Source: CAVXJN01 sp963762165 (GTDB lineage Bacteria > Pseudomonadota > Gammaproteobacteria > JASBUN01). From it: 64,000 nucleotides of DNA. A program made the translations under genes and the position numbers. Positions 21,192-29,780 of this stretch are shown here, one piece after another. Where the stretch lies: positions 1,831,090 to 1,895,089 of the forward strand of contig CAVXJN010000003.1 of NCBI GenBank assembly GCA_963762165.1. The letters run 5' to 3'. How positions within the stretch are numbered: the stretch's first letter is position 1; the number at the start of each line of letters is the position of its first letter. The notes beneath the pieces were generated by a model. That model had not been told where the DNA came from. It saw only the letters and a program-made list of their open reading frames with translations, and did no database searches.

Positions 21192-21976
21192 CGACAGATT
21201 CCGAGCTGGCAACCGGCGTTTCCGCTGGGCGCGGCAACTCAGGCAAGTTGATGCGAATGTTGCGCTGGATCGGCAGCCGCGAGCTTTCGGTATTGATTGT
21301 TTTGTTCGCGCTTATGGGGGCCGTGTGGGGTTTCGTCGAAATCTCCGACGCGGTGGTCGAAGGGGGCACCAAAAGTTTCGATCACACTGTGTTGTTGGCC
21401 ATGCGCAATCCAACCGATCTCTCCGACCCGATCGGGCCGAGCTGGGTGGAAGAGATGGGACGCGACTTCACCGCGTTGGGCAGCGTTGGCGTGTTGGCGA
21501 TGGTGACGCTGGCAGTCGTCGGCTACTTGCTCTTGGACGGCAAACGCCGGATTGCGCTGGTGGTGGTGGTGGCGACGCTAGGTGCGCTGGCGGCAAGTAC
21601 TGTCCTGAAAACGGGCTTCGATCGACCTCGACCGGAACTGGTTCCCCACGGTATGCACGTGTACACCGCGAGTTTCCCCAGCGGCCACTCAATGCTCTCA
21701 GCGAGCACCTATTTGACTCTCGGCGCGCTGTTGGCGCGCGTACAGCGGCGGCGCCGGATAAAAGCATACATTCTCTTGGTCGCGATCTTTGCGACATTAG
21801 TGGTCGGCATCAGCCGCGTGTACCTGGGTGTGCACTGGCCCACCGACGTACTTGGCGGCTGGACCGCAGGCGCTGGGTGGGCGCTGATGTGCTGGCTTCT
21901 GGCGCGCTGGCTGCAGCGTCACGGCCAGGTCGAGGAAAGCGGTGAAGAGACGGACGGTGCGCCAGCCGGGCCGTAG
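21188..21976 (+). CDS. PAP2-family membrane phosphatase
   Basis: Integral membrane phosphatase of the PAP2/PgpB type, acting on lipid phosphates such as phosphatidic acid, PGP or undecaprenyl diphosphate. The three active-site motifs are complete: KTGFDRPRP, SFPSGHSM and SRVYLGVHWPTDVLGG, separated by hydrophobic segments. About 262 residues from ATG 21188. It is translationally coupled to the YihY gene by a four-base overlap; the two are in the same frame here only because of the break in YihY. Confidence 0.92.
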   Translation: MTTDSELATGVSAGRGNSGKLMRMLRWIGSRELSVLIVLFALMGAVWGFVEISDAVVEGGTKSFDHTVLLAMRNPTDLSDPIGPSWVEEMGRDFTALGSVGVLAMVTLAVVGYLLLDGKRRIALVVVVATLGALAASTVLKTGFDRPRPELVPHGMHVYTASFPSGHSMLSASTYLTLGALLARVQRRRRIKAYILLVAIFATLVVGISRVYLGVHWPTDVLGGWTAGAGWALMCWLLARWLQRHGQVEESGEETDGAPAGP

Positions 21977-22036
21977 GTATCGAGAGCGGCTTGTACTGAC
22001 ACGGGCGGTTGAGCCATCGACATCAAGGAGGTCACT

Positions 22037-22552
22037 ATGAAACACAGACTCTATTTTCTATTGCCAACGGTCGAGATGGCGAAGGACACGGTTGCGGATC
22101 TGCTGCTTTCCCATGTGCAGGAGAAAGACATCCACATCGTGGCCAAGGACCATCACCTGTTGAAACAGCACGAACTGCCGGAAGCGGGGTTGATGCATGA
22201 GCGCGATATCGTGCCGGCGTTGGAGAAAGGTGTCGCCATGGGCGGCGCCACCGGGCTCATTGCCGGCATCCTGGCGGTCACTATTCCCGGCGCCGGCCTG
22301 GCCCTGGGCGGGGGTGCGATCATCGCGACCACGGTCGCGGGCGCCGGTTTCGGTGCAGTGATGGCGCCGATGGTGGGAATTTCCGCGCCCAATACGCAGA
22401 TCAAAGAGTTCGAGGCTGCGGTCGAGCAGGGGCAACTGCTGATGCTCGTCGACGTACCCAAGGAACGGATCGATGAAGTCACCGACATCATCACCAAGCA
22501 CCATCCGGACGTAAAAGTGCGCGGCATTGAACCGAAAAAATTACCGTACTGA
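22037..22552 (+). CDS. DUF1269-like protein with glycine-rich hydrophobic core
   Basis: 171 residues, intact. An N-terminal alpha/beta part (LYFLLPTVEMAKDTVADLL, DIHIVAKDHHLL), a central glycine/alanine-rich hydrophobic stretch (~68-115, many GxxxG spacings), and a C-terminal part (LLMLVDVPKERIDEVTDIITKHHPDVKVRG). This layout matches DUF1269 or general-stress glycine-zipper proteins; no biochemical role is known. The ribosome binding site AAGGAGGT at 22024 is a full match to the anti-SD, which suggests strong expression. Confidence 0.6.
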   Translation: MKHRLYFLLPTVEMAKDTVADLLLSHVQEKDIHIVAKDHHLLKQHELPEAGLMHERDIVPALEKGVAMGGATGLIAGILAVTIPGAGLALGGGAIIATTVAGAGFGAVMAPMVGISAPNTQIKEFEAAVEQGQLLMLVDVPKERIDEVTDIITKHHPDVKVRGIEPKKLPY

Positions 22553-22618
22553 CGACCATCGTGTTCGGCGGCCGCGATCGGATGTCCTCGTCCGCATCGT
22601 CTCGGGTGAGGCACGACC

Positions 22619-22913
22619 ATGGCTTCATCGGCGGCGCGCAGTGTGCTTGGCCAAGCGGCCTGGCTGGATTACATCGGCGTGAATTGATCGCCGGCGGGGC
22701 TTGGCGGAGTGGGTTGCCTCGGGCGTGTCGGGCGTGATCAGCAAATCCGCCCATATTTCGAAGCGATGATCACGCCGATATTGCGATCGGTCAGATCACG
22801 GATTCGGGTTGCAGATACGGGAACTCGGCGAGGATGTAGCCGGAGTGGCGGCTGACCTCGAAAATGAAGGGATCGAAGCGGCCAAGTCCTACCGCAAGTG
22901 GTTGGACTGTTAG
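22619..22913 (+). pseudogene. tal: Relic of a transaldolase gene, internally deleted and frameshifted
   Basis: Reading across frames gives LGQAAWLDYI-RRELIAGG-GLAEWVASGVSGVIS-SNPPIF, which follows the N terminus of Tal-family transaldolases (GQS.WLDYI.R.LI..G.L......GV.SNP.IF). About 55 bases later, in another frame, comes ELGEDVAGVAADLENEGIEAAKSYRKWLDC then stop, resembling the transaldolase C-terminal helix pattern (L..EG...F..S...LL). Roughly 250 residues between the two are missing, including the catalytic lysine region. Unlike the other frame breaks in the window this needs a large deletion, so it is real decay. Assignment of the C-terminal piece is less sure. Confidence 0.55.
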
Positions 22914-22959
22914 CCAAGCTCGCCGCCCATCAATGAGCGTGCGAACATTCGACGGCCGT

Positions 22960-23838
22960 CTAGCCGTAACGCCCCGTAATGTAGTCTTCCGTCTGCTTGC
23001 GGCGTGGATTTGTGAACAAGTCTTCTGTAGCGCCGACTTCGATCAGTTCGCCGAGGTACATGAATGCGGTGTAGTCCGAGACCCGCGCCGCCTGCTGCAT
23101 GTTATGTGTGACGATGACGATCGTATATTCGTTTTTCAATTCTGTGATCAATTCTTCGATCTTCAAAGTCGAGATCGGATCCAGCGCCGACGCAGGTTCG
23201 TCCAGCAGCAGCACTTCAGGTTTGACCGCGATGGCCCTAGCAATGCACAGCCGCTGCTGCTGGCCGCCTGACAGCGCCGTGCCGGTCTGATGCAGCTTGT
23301 CTTTGACTTCGTCCCACAGCGCGGCCTTGTCCAGTGCCCATTCCACCCGTTCCTGCATCGCGCCCCGCGACAGCCGCTCGTAGAGCCGGACGCCGAAGGC
23401 GATATTGTCGAAAATGGACATGGGGAATGGCGTCGGCTTTTGGAACACCATGCCGATACGTGCTCGCAGCAGGTTGAGATCCTGGTCTTTGCGCAGCAGA
23501 TTGACACCGTCGAGTAGTATCTCGCCGCTTGCCTTTTGCTTCGGGTACAGCTCATAGATCCGATTCAAACAGCGTAGCAAGGTCGATTTTCCACATCCGG
23601 ATGGACCGATGAATGCAGTAATCCGGTTGGCGTGCATGTCCAGGGAGATGTCTTTGAGTGCATGGAACGCGCCATAATGAAAGTGCAGATTGCGCACTGC
23701 TAGCTTGGCGGTGGCGCTTTCCTGTGCTCGCGGCGCCGGCTGCAATGGCGGTTTCGCGACCCGAGCATTCGGTTCATTCGGTTGTTTGATCCGAACCGCG
23801 GGCGAAGCGAGTTCCTCTTGGGATCGGTCTTGATTCAT
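22960..23838 (-). CDS. pstB: Phosphate ABC transporter ATP-binding protein
   Basis: ATPase of the high-affinity phosphate importer. N-terminal extension of ~45 residues before the domain, then LHFHYGAFHALKDISLD, Walker A GPSGCGKST, MVFQKPTPFPMSIFDNIAFG typical of PstB, signature LSGGQQQR, Walker B LLLDEPASALDP and VTHNMQQA. Intact, ~292 residues. The ATG shares one base with the pstA stop. No phoU follows; the next DNA is the transaldolase relic. Confidence 0.96.
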   Translation of the reverse strand: MNQDRSQEELASPAVRIKQPNEPNARVAKPPLQPAPRAQESATAKLAVRNLHFHYGAFHALKDISLDMHANRITAFIGPSGCGKSTLLRCLNRIYELYPKQKASGEILLDGVNLLRKDQDLNLLRARIGMVFQKPTPFPMSIFDNIAFGVRLYERLSRGAMQERVEWALDKAALWDEVKDKLHQTGTALSGGQQQRLCIARAIAVKPEVLLLDEPASALDPISTLKIEELITELKNEYTIVIVTHNMQQAARVSDYTAFMYLGELIEVGATEDLFTNPRRKQTEDYITGRYG

Positions 23839-24686
23839 CAGTAGGTTCCCATGCCGCGCCTGCCTAGCAGGACTCTGGACAAGATGTTCAGCAACAAAAT
23901 GCTGAACGTGATCAACAAGGCGCCGGCCCAAGCCAGATGCTGCCAATCTTCATATGGGCTCATGGCGAACTGAAAGATGACCACCGGTAAATTGGCGGTC
24001 GGTTCACTCAATGATGTACTCCAGAATTGGTTGTTAAGCGCTGTAAACAGCAGCGGCGCGGTTTCACCGCTGACCCGAGCCACCGCCAGCATCACGCCGG
24101 TGAGGATGCCCGCCCGTGCGGCGCGATATACGATCTTGACGATGATCTTCCATCGCGGCGCGCCCAATGCGGCGGCCGCTTCGCGCAAGCTGTCGGGTAC
24201 CAGGCGCAGCATATCTTCGGTGGTGCGCACGACTACTGGCAGCACGATGAGCGCCAGCGCGAGGGCGCCCGCCCAACCGGAAAAATGACCGGTGGAAACC
24301 ACCACCAAAGCATAGATGAATACGCCAATGATGATGGACGGCGCGCTCAAAAGGATGTCGTTGAGAAAGCGCACCACGGAAGCTATGGCGGTACCGCGGC
24401 CATACTCGGACAGGAACGTGCCGGCGAGGACTCCCGCCGGAGCGCCGATCAGGGTGCCCAGCCCGGTGAGCATGAGACTGCCGACTATGGCGTTCGCCAA
24501 ACCACCGCTGCTGCCGGGCGGCGGGGTGCTCTCCGTGAATACGGACCAGTCGATCCATTGCAATCCGTAACTGAGCAGCGTCCACAGCAACCAAGCCAGC
24601 CAAAACAAGCCGAATGCGGTGGCGAGCGCCGACACGGTCAGGTTGAAGGCGTTTATGATGCGGCGCTTGGTGTACAGGTTGAACAT
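23838..24686 (-). CDS. pstA: Phosphate ABC transporter permease PstA
   Basis: 282-residue inner-membrane permease with six predicted helices. Family motifs: GGLANAIVGSLMLTGLGTLIGAPAGVLAGTFLSEYG, the EAA loop SLREAAAALGAPRWKIIVKIV, and ARVSGETAPLLFTA. Intact, six bases after pstC. Pairs with PstC to form the phosphate channel. Confidence 0.96.
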   Translation of the reverse strand: MFNLYTKRRIINAFNLTVSALATAFGLFWLAWLLWTLLSYGLQWIDWSVFTESTPPPGSSGGLANAIVGSLMLTGLGTLIGAPAGVLAGTFLSEYGRGTAIASVVRFLNDILLSAPSIIIGVFIYALVVVSTGHFSGWAGALALALIVLPVVVRTTEDMLRLVPDSLREAAAALGAPRWKIIVKIVYRAARAGILTGVMLAVARVSGETAPLLFTALNNQFWSTSLSEPTANLPVVIFQFAMSPYEDWQHLAWAGALLITFSILLLNILSRVLLGRRGMGTY

Positions 24687-24692
24687 GGTCGC

Positions 24693-25701
24693 TTAAGTCG
24701 TTTTGCCTTCGCGCGCCGTCAGGCGCATGAGCATCAGTTTCGCTATTGCCAGCACGATGAAGGTGATCACGAACAGAATCAGGCCGAGTTCGATCAACGC
24801 CGCGCTGTAAGTTTCCCCGACCGCTTCGGTGAATTCGTTGGCTAGGGTCGAGGAAATGGTGTTGCCGGGCATGAACAAAGAGGCGCTGATGGCATGGGCA
24901 TTGCCGATCACAAAGGTCACGGCCATGGTCTCACCGAGGGCGCGGCCGAGACCGAGCATTACGCCGCCGACTACACCCACCTTGGTGTACGGGAGCACCA
25001 CATAACGCACGACTTCCCAGGTTGTGGAGCCGAGTGCATATGCGGATTCCTTGAGCACGCCCGGTACGATCTCGAATACGTCGCGCATGACCGCGGTCAT
25101 GAACGGGATCACCATGATTGCCAGGATAAGGCCGGCGGTGAACATGCCGATGCCCATCGGGGGGCCCTGGAACAAAGCTCCGATCACCGGCCACTCGCCG
25201 AGATGGTCGGTGACCCACGGTTGGACGTGGTCGGCGAACAGCGGCGCGAATACGAACAGGCCCCACATGCCGTAGATAATGCTGGGAATCGCCGCCAACA
25301 GTTCGATCGCCACACCCAAGGGTCGCTTCAGCCACGCTGGGCACAACTCGGTAATGAACACGGCAATACCGAAGCTCACGGGGATGCCGATCAGCATCGC
25401 CAGGGCCGAGGTGGCCAGGGTGCCGAATATCAGCCACCAGGGCGCCGAACTGTTCGGTGACCGGATTCCACTCTTTGCTGATCAGAAACCCGAACCCGAA
25501 TTTCTCCAGGGAAGGCAGCGCACCGACCAGTAGCGTCACGATGATGCCACTGACAATGACCAGCACCAGGGTGGCGAACAGCACCGTGGAATGGCGGAAT
25601 ACGCGGTCCAGCAGTGCGCCGCGGCTAGCGCGCCCGGCTACATTCGAGGATGACGGTTCGCCATGCGGACCGTCCGTTGCTAGCGCTGGATTTTTCGCCA
25701 T
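24693..25701 (-). CDS. pstC: Phosphate ABC transporter permease PstC (one frameshift)
   Basis: Second permease of the phosphate importer. N-terminal part includes LLVGALPSLEKFGFGFLISKEWNPVTEQFGA, then after a break near 25440 the frame continues WWLIFGTLATSALAMLIGIPVSFGIAVFITELCP and the EAA loop KESAYALGSTTWEVVRYVVLPY, GRALGETMAVTFVIGNA. One base too many in the run CCC explains the break. About 336 residues after repair. Preceded by a strong intercistronic hairpin. Confidence 0.93.
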
Positions 25702-25717
25702 GTGGTGCTTCCATCAT

Positions 25718-25756
25718 GCTTACGGAGGCGCCCCCGAGGGAAGCGCCTCCGTAAGC
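25718..25756 (-). promoter_or_regulatory. Intercistronic hairpin between pstS and pstC
   Basis: A perfect 14-bp inverted repeat GCTTACGGAGGCGC / GCGCCTCCGTAAGC with an 11-base loop fills the gap between pstS and pstC. There is no U-run. Such hairpins after the binding-protein gene commonly stabilise the upstream message or attenuate readthrough, so that PstS is made in excess over the membrane parts. Confidence 0.7.
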
Positions 25757-25797
25757 GCGCGGCGGCCGGCGCCGCGCGGAACTGAAATATAAAGTCG

Positions 25798-26883
25798 CTA
25801 TTGTACCTGACGCGCCGCCTGTTGCGTCCAGATCGGATGGCCGTCCGGGCCGGCGACTTTTTCCTGCCAGGTTTTTTCAACCAATTCCACAACCTTGGGC
25901 GGCATCGGCACGTAATCCAGCTTCTCGGCCATCTTGTCGCCGTCGTGGTACGCCCAGTCGAAGAACTTCAAAACCGTCGCTGCCGTTTCCGGATTCTGCT
26001 GCTGTTTGTAAAGCAGGATGAAGCTTGCGCCCGTAATCGGCCAGCTTTCTTTACCGGGCTGATCGGTGAGGACCATATAGAATCCGGGCGCATTGTTCCA
26101 GTCTGCATTGGCCGCCGCTGCCTGGAAAGTCTTGCTGTTGGGCTCGACATATTCGCCGGCCTGATTACGCAGCTTGACGTGGGCCATCTTGTTCTGCAGG
26201 GCATAGGCGTATTCCACGTAACCGATGGAACCGTTGATACGTTTCACGTAGGACGCGACGCCTTCGTTGCCTTTGCCGCCGACGCCGGCCGGCCATGCGA
26301 CGGACTTGTCATTGCCGACCTTGCTCTTCCAGTCGTCACTGACCTTGGAGAGATAGTTGGTAAAGATCCAGGTGGTGCCCGATCCATCGGAGCGGTGTAC
26401 GACCGTAATCGCCTTGCTGGGTAGCTTGAGATCGGGGTTGTCCTGCTTGATTTTCGGATCGTCCCATTTCTTGATTTTGCCGAGGAAGATGTCGGCCAGT
26501 ACTTGGTTGCTCAGGTGCAGATCGCCGCCCTCCACACCTTTGATGTGCACCACGGGCACGACACCGCCCATGATCATCGGAAATTGCATCAACCCGGCCG
26601 AATCCAGTTCTTCCGCTTTCAGCGGCGCGTCGGAAGCGCCGAAGTCGACGGTTTTGGCTTTGATCTGTTTGATGCCGCCGCCGGAGCCGATGGACTGATA
26701 GTTCATCTTGACACCGGTCTTCTTGGCATAGGCATCGGCCCACTTGGCGTAGACCGGGTAGGGGAACGTGGCGCCTGCGCCCGAGATCGACTGCGGATCT
26801 CCCGCGGCAGCGGTATGCGCCGCCAACGCGAACGAGATGATCGCGGTTCCGGTGAGCACTGATTTGGCAATGCGTTTGAACAT
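25798..26883 (-). CDS. pstS: Phosphate-binding periplasmic protein
   Basis: 361-residue solute-binding protein. Signal peptide 1-27 ending TAAA. Mature start ISGAGATFPYPVYAKWADAYAKKTG, then YQSIGSGGGIKQI, FGASDAPL and VHRSDGSGTTWIF, the phosphate-contacting segments of PstS. ATG 26883 follows a GAGGAG site. Read from the paired Pho-box promoters upstream, first gene of pstSCAB. Confidence 0.96.
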   Translation of the reverse strand: MFKRIAKSVLTGTAIISFALAAHTAAAGDPQSISGAGATFPYPVYAKWADAYAKKTGVKMNYQSIGSGGGIKQIKAKTVDFGASDAPLKAEELDSAGLMQFPMIMGGVVPVVHIKGVEGGDLHLSNQVLADIFLGKIKKWDDPKIKQDNPDLKLPSKAITVVHRSDGSGTTWIFTNYLSKVSDDWKSKVGNDKSVAWPAGVGGKGNEGVASYVKRINGSIGYVEYAYALQNKMAHVKLRNQAGEYVEPNSKTFQAAAANADWNNAPGFYMVLTDQPGKESWPITGASFILLYKQQQNPETAATVLKFFDWAYHDGDKMAEKLDYVPMPPKVVELVEKTWQEKVAGPDGHPIWTQQAARQVQ

Positions 26884-26976
26884 GGGATTAGCTCTCCTCA
26901 CGATGTGTGACCAGTTTCCCGGCGATGCCGACTGCCAGTTTTTCGAAGCGCTCGCTGGGGTGTTCATGCGGCGCAG

Positions 26977-27010
26977 TGTAGGGCGGTTCCGTGACACTAA
27001 TGTGTCAGTA
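26977..27010 (-). promoter_or_regulatory. Pho-box promoter 1 of pstS (proximal)
   Basis: On the minus strand CTGACACATTAGTGTCAC (27010-26993) is two 7-base half sites separated by four bases, the PhoB box layout (consensus CTGTCAT-N4-CTGTCAT), standing where a -35 box would be. Ten bases further comes TACACT (26982-26977) as -10. Lies about 95 bases before the pstS ATG. PhoB itself is not in the window. Confidence 0.7.
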
Positions 27011-27031
27011 CCGGGTTTTCATGGGCCGCAG

Positions 27032-27065
27032 TGTAGAAAGCCTGTGTGACAGTATCGCGTCAGCG
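27032..27065 (-). promoter_or_regulatory. Pho-box promoter 2 of pstS (distal)
   Basis: Same design as the proximal copy, exactly 55 bases upstream: CTGACGCGATACTGTCAC (27065-27048), ten bases, then TACACT (27037-27032). The second half site CTGTCAC is the best match to the PhoB consensus in either copy. Confidence 0.7.
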
Positions 27066-27318
27066 CCGTCGCCACATTTGCGCCGGACCGGGTCCAGACC
27101 TTAAACCTGTTTCAAGTTGTTGCCGTAAGCCGTTGTTCCGATTGTGATGAAAGCCTGTTTTGATTAGTGTGGGCGACTTGCCTTCCAGTCTGGCAGGTAC
27201 GGTTCGAAGATCTATATTGGATGGCACCGAGAGTCGCACGATTGGGGCGAAACCATCTGCTTAGCGCCATCGTCTGCGGCATTTGCAAATACAGGACTTG
27301 GTACAAGGAGACCTGAAT

Positions 27319-27615
27319 ATGACGGACACCAAATGCGATCAACTTTCCCGTCGGGGTTTACTGAAGATCGGTGCAGCGGCCGTTGCCGGCGCCGTCATGC
27401 TGCCGATTCTGGGCATGAATAGCGCCTCCGCAGCGACCAAGGCCTCGAAACAGGCGATGCAATACCAGGACAAGCCGAAAGATGGGAAAAAATGCGTGAA
27501 CTGTACGCAATATATTGCCGCAGACTCCAAGGGCGCAAACGGTAAGTGCAAGGTCGTCGAAGGCGATATCAGCCCCGAGGGCTGGTGTATTGCGTTCGCG
27601 CCCAAGAGCAGCTGA
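27319..27615 (+). CDS. High-potential iron-sulfur protein (HiPIP), Tat-exported
   Basis: 98 residues. Twin-arginine signal SRRGLLKIGAAAVAGAV ending near SASA. Mature part has the four HiPIP cluster ligands CVNC, GKCKVV and GWCIAF, with the aromatic YI between. A periplasmic one-electron carrier holding a [4Fe-4S]2+/3+ cluster, usually serving between bc1 complex and terminal oxidases or photosynthetic centres. AAGGAG precedes the ATG. Confidence 0.93.
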   Translation: MTDTKCDQLSRRGLLKIGAAAVAGAVMLPILGMNSASAATKASKQAMQYQDKPKDGKKCVNCTQYIAADSKGANGKCKVVEGDISPEGWCIAFAPKSS

Positions 27616-27666
27616 TGCCGCTGGGCGCTCTAGCGGGCCATTGGCCCTTGTAATTGAATCGCTTTT

Positions 27667-27686
27667 GACGGGCCTTCGGGCCCGTC
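27667..27686 (+). terminator. Hairpin after the HiPIP gene
   Basis: Perfect 8-bp stem GACGGGCC / GGCCCGTC with a TTCG loop, 51 bases past the HiPIP stop. A smaller stem GGGCCA/TGGCCC lies just before it. The following bases are not a strong T-run. Confidence 0.55.
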
Positions 27687-27779
27687 GTTCGTTGTGAGCG
27701 GACCGTAGGGCGGTGGCGATCAGCATCGCGCCCGCTTCGCCCGGACATGGACGTTATACGAACCGGCAGTGAGCGTTAA

Positions 27780-28828
27780 ATGGAACCCAAGCCGAGTCTC
27801 AGAAATTCCGATTTCCTGCGCCGCGCCCTCGCGGTGGTGGCGCTTGTCAGCCTGTTCGCTGTGTTGCTGATGCTGACATGGCAAGCGATCGAAGTGCTGC
27901 TGCTGTTTTTTGCCGGCATGCTGCTGGGCGTCGGCCTGCGTGGGATTGCGGATACCCTGCATCACAAGTTGCGCATTCCCGAGTGGAGTGCGTTGCTGAT
28001 CGCCGTTGTCGGCTTCTTTGTAATCCTGGGAGTGGCGGCATGGATTCTGGGGCCCCATTTGGTTCAGGGTATCGAACGGCTGAGCGACGATATTCCCCAG
28101 TCGTTGGCGCAGTTGGATCAGCAGCTGCAACACGTCGAGTGGTTGCAGAGGGCCATTCACCGGGCAACGGACTCTTTTGGCGATGGCATCAAGCACCGTT
28201 TGGTATCACATCTGGCTGGAATGTTCTCCACTGCATTGGGCGGAATCACCGGATTCCTGATCATCATCGCCATCGGCGTCTACCTGAGTATCAATCCGAC
28301 CCTGTACATAAACGGCGTAGTCCGACTGGCGCCGGTGCGCCTCGTCAGCGTCTGCGCGAAGTGATAGCCGCGCAAGGACACAGCCTGCGCTGGTGGCTCC
28401 TCGGGCGTATCAGTTCCATGACCGTGGTGGGTATCCTGACATGGGCCGGCCTGATGATTCTGGGGATACCGCTGGCGTTCACGTTGGCCGTAATAGCCGG
28501 GCTGCTGTCTTTCGTGCCCAATATCGGGCCGATCCTGTCGGCGCTGCCGGCCGTATTGGTCGGGCTGTCGGTCAGCCCAATCATGGCGGTCTATGTCATC
28601 GGCGTTTATGTCCTCGTGCAGACAGTCGAAAGCTATCTGATTACGCCGTTCATTCAGCAGCGTGCCGTGGCTATGCCGCCGGCGTTGTTGCTGATCGTGC
28701 AGCTGATCATGGGCGTCTGGGTCGGCGTGATCGGTATTTTTCTGGCCACGCCGCTCACGGTGGCGCTCATGGTGGCCGTGCGGATGCTGTATATCGAGGA
28801 CGTGCTGGGCGACACGGACGCGGGTTGA
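27780..28828 (+). CDS. AI-2E/PerM-family transporter (one frameshift, -1 type)
   Basis: Eight-helix membrane protein of the AI-2 exporter (TqsA/PerM/YdiK) family. Family motifs: LLLFFAGMLLGVGLRGIADTL, IIIIAIGVYLSINPTLY, and in the second frame LLSFVPNIGPILSALPAVLVGL and LIVQLIMGVWVGVIGIFLATPLTVALMV. Frame changes by -1 near 28342 (a base missing near CGCC), one of few breaks in the window in that direction. ~350 residues after repair. Substrate unknown. Confidence 0.87.
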
Positions 28829-29011
28829 CTGAGGACCGGTTCGCGCCGCCCGAGCGGCATTCTTCTCCGACCCAGAGAAATTTTCCCGTGTGCAGTGGAA
28901 GCAGGGTTTTCCCGCCCTATAGTGAAAAACAGCGCCGGTGCGCGGCTAGCGGCTCCTTGTGAGCGGCTAAAAAAACGAAAGTCGTCGTTCTGTGGTTGAG
29001 GGGAAACTGCG

Positions 29012-29203
29012 ATGGATCTGATCAGCGTGACCGAGCAGGTGATGAAGATCGCCGGACTTACCGAGCAAGAAGAATCAGTATTACGTTCCAAATACCGCCT
29101 GGATGGCGCCAGGCAAGTGCTGTTGAACCAGGAACAGCGCGAGCAGACCGAAGCCATCGCCTTGCGGAAATTGCAAAAAGTCGATTTCTCAGTCTATATC
29201 TAA
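29012..29203 (+). CDS. Small hypothetical protein
   Basis: 63 residues, probably mainly helical and charged (LTEQEESVLRSKYRLDGARQVLLNQEQREQTEAIAL). Preceded by GAGGGGAAACTGCG, an acceptable ribosome binding site. Not recognised. Given the number of frame breaks around, it could be the front of a longer protein, but no convincing continuation was seen. Confidence 0.4.
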   Translation: MDLISVTEQVMKIAGLTEQEESVLRSKYRLDGARQVLLNQEQREQTEAIALRKLQKVDFSVYI

Positions 29204-29780
29204 TTGCATACACCTGCGTCGGGCTGATCGCGGTGCGGATTAAGTCGGGCGGCCGACGCGTCCTGACCGAGACTGCCCCAAGGCGATCGCACTCGTGTAG
29301 GCGCTGCCGCTGCCTGGACATCCTGGTTCGCGACTGTCAAAATGCGCGTGCTCAGGCGCGCCGGAATTGGATTCGCGGTCCCTGGTCAACGTCGCAGCGA
29401 TCTATATATGGGCCCTCCCGGCATTTGAGCCGCTGAAAGCGGCGGAAAACCGCCGCCGCTATCGGGGCCGGTGTCAAAGCGGACCAACCAGCCCATCGTT
29501 CGCTTGGGACCGTCTGGTGTTCGAGCGAAATTCTCTTACCGCAATTTCGTTTCATGTGGTGTGGTTTCCACCCGCGCGAGTACACGGACCATGCCCGGCG
29601 CGGATTAGCGGTGTATTTGCATCCGCTGTGCGCAACGATTGCGCGATCCTGGCGCGTATTCGTGAACGATGCTTCTAACTTAGTGACAGGCACCGCCATC
29701 AAATTCCGCAATCAATTCCCTTCGCGCGCTGCTCGTGATCCGTCTTGCGCCTGCTTGATCGCCGTCGTGGGCGCGCTTCC
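29204..29780. other. 577 bases without a supported gene
   Basis: No reading frame here looks like a protein. A short inverted repeat GCGGCGG / CCGCCGC around AAAA sits at 29439-29456 and could end transcription from the left. The sequence is less GC-rich and less codon-like than its flanks; it may be old intergenic or decayed DNA before the catabolic module. Confidence 0.5.

Larger units (their letters stand above)
26961..27065. repeat. Tandem duplication carrying both Pho promoters, 55-bp period
   Basis: Bases 26961-27010 and 27016-27065 align without gaps over 50 positions. The block GTGTTCATGCGGCGCAGTGT recurs as GTTTTCATGGGCCGCAGTGT, and box, spacer and -10 keep their spacing while other bases have diverged. 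The rest of the 435-base gap between pstS and the HiPIP gene (27066-27318) shows no gene; it should hold the HiPIP promoter, which I could not place. Confidence 0.75.

Noticed and set aside
20723..21976. Apparent YihY-PAP2 fusion protein in one frame
   Set aside because: The frame runs through only because of the break near 21136; repairing it gives a normal YihY C terminus and an ATGA overlap with an independent PAP2 gene.
24027..24845. 272-codon plus-strand frame opposite pstA
   Set aside because: Antisense shadow of an intact pst gene.
29367..29678. 103-codon plus-strand frame in the gap before the TauE gene
   Set aside because: No ribosome binding site, odd composition, no recognisable fold or neighbour link.
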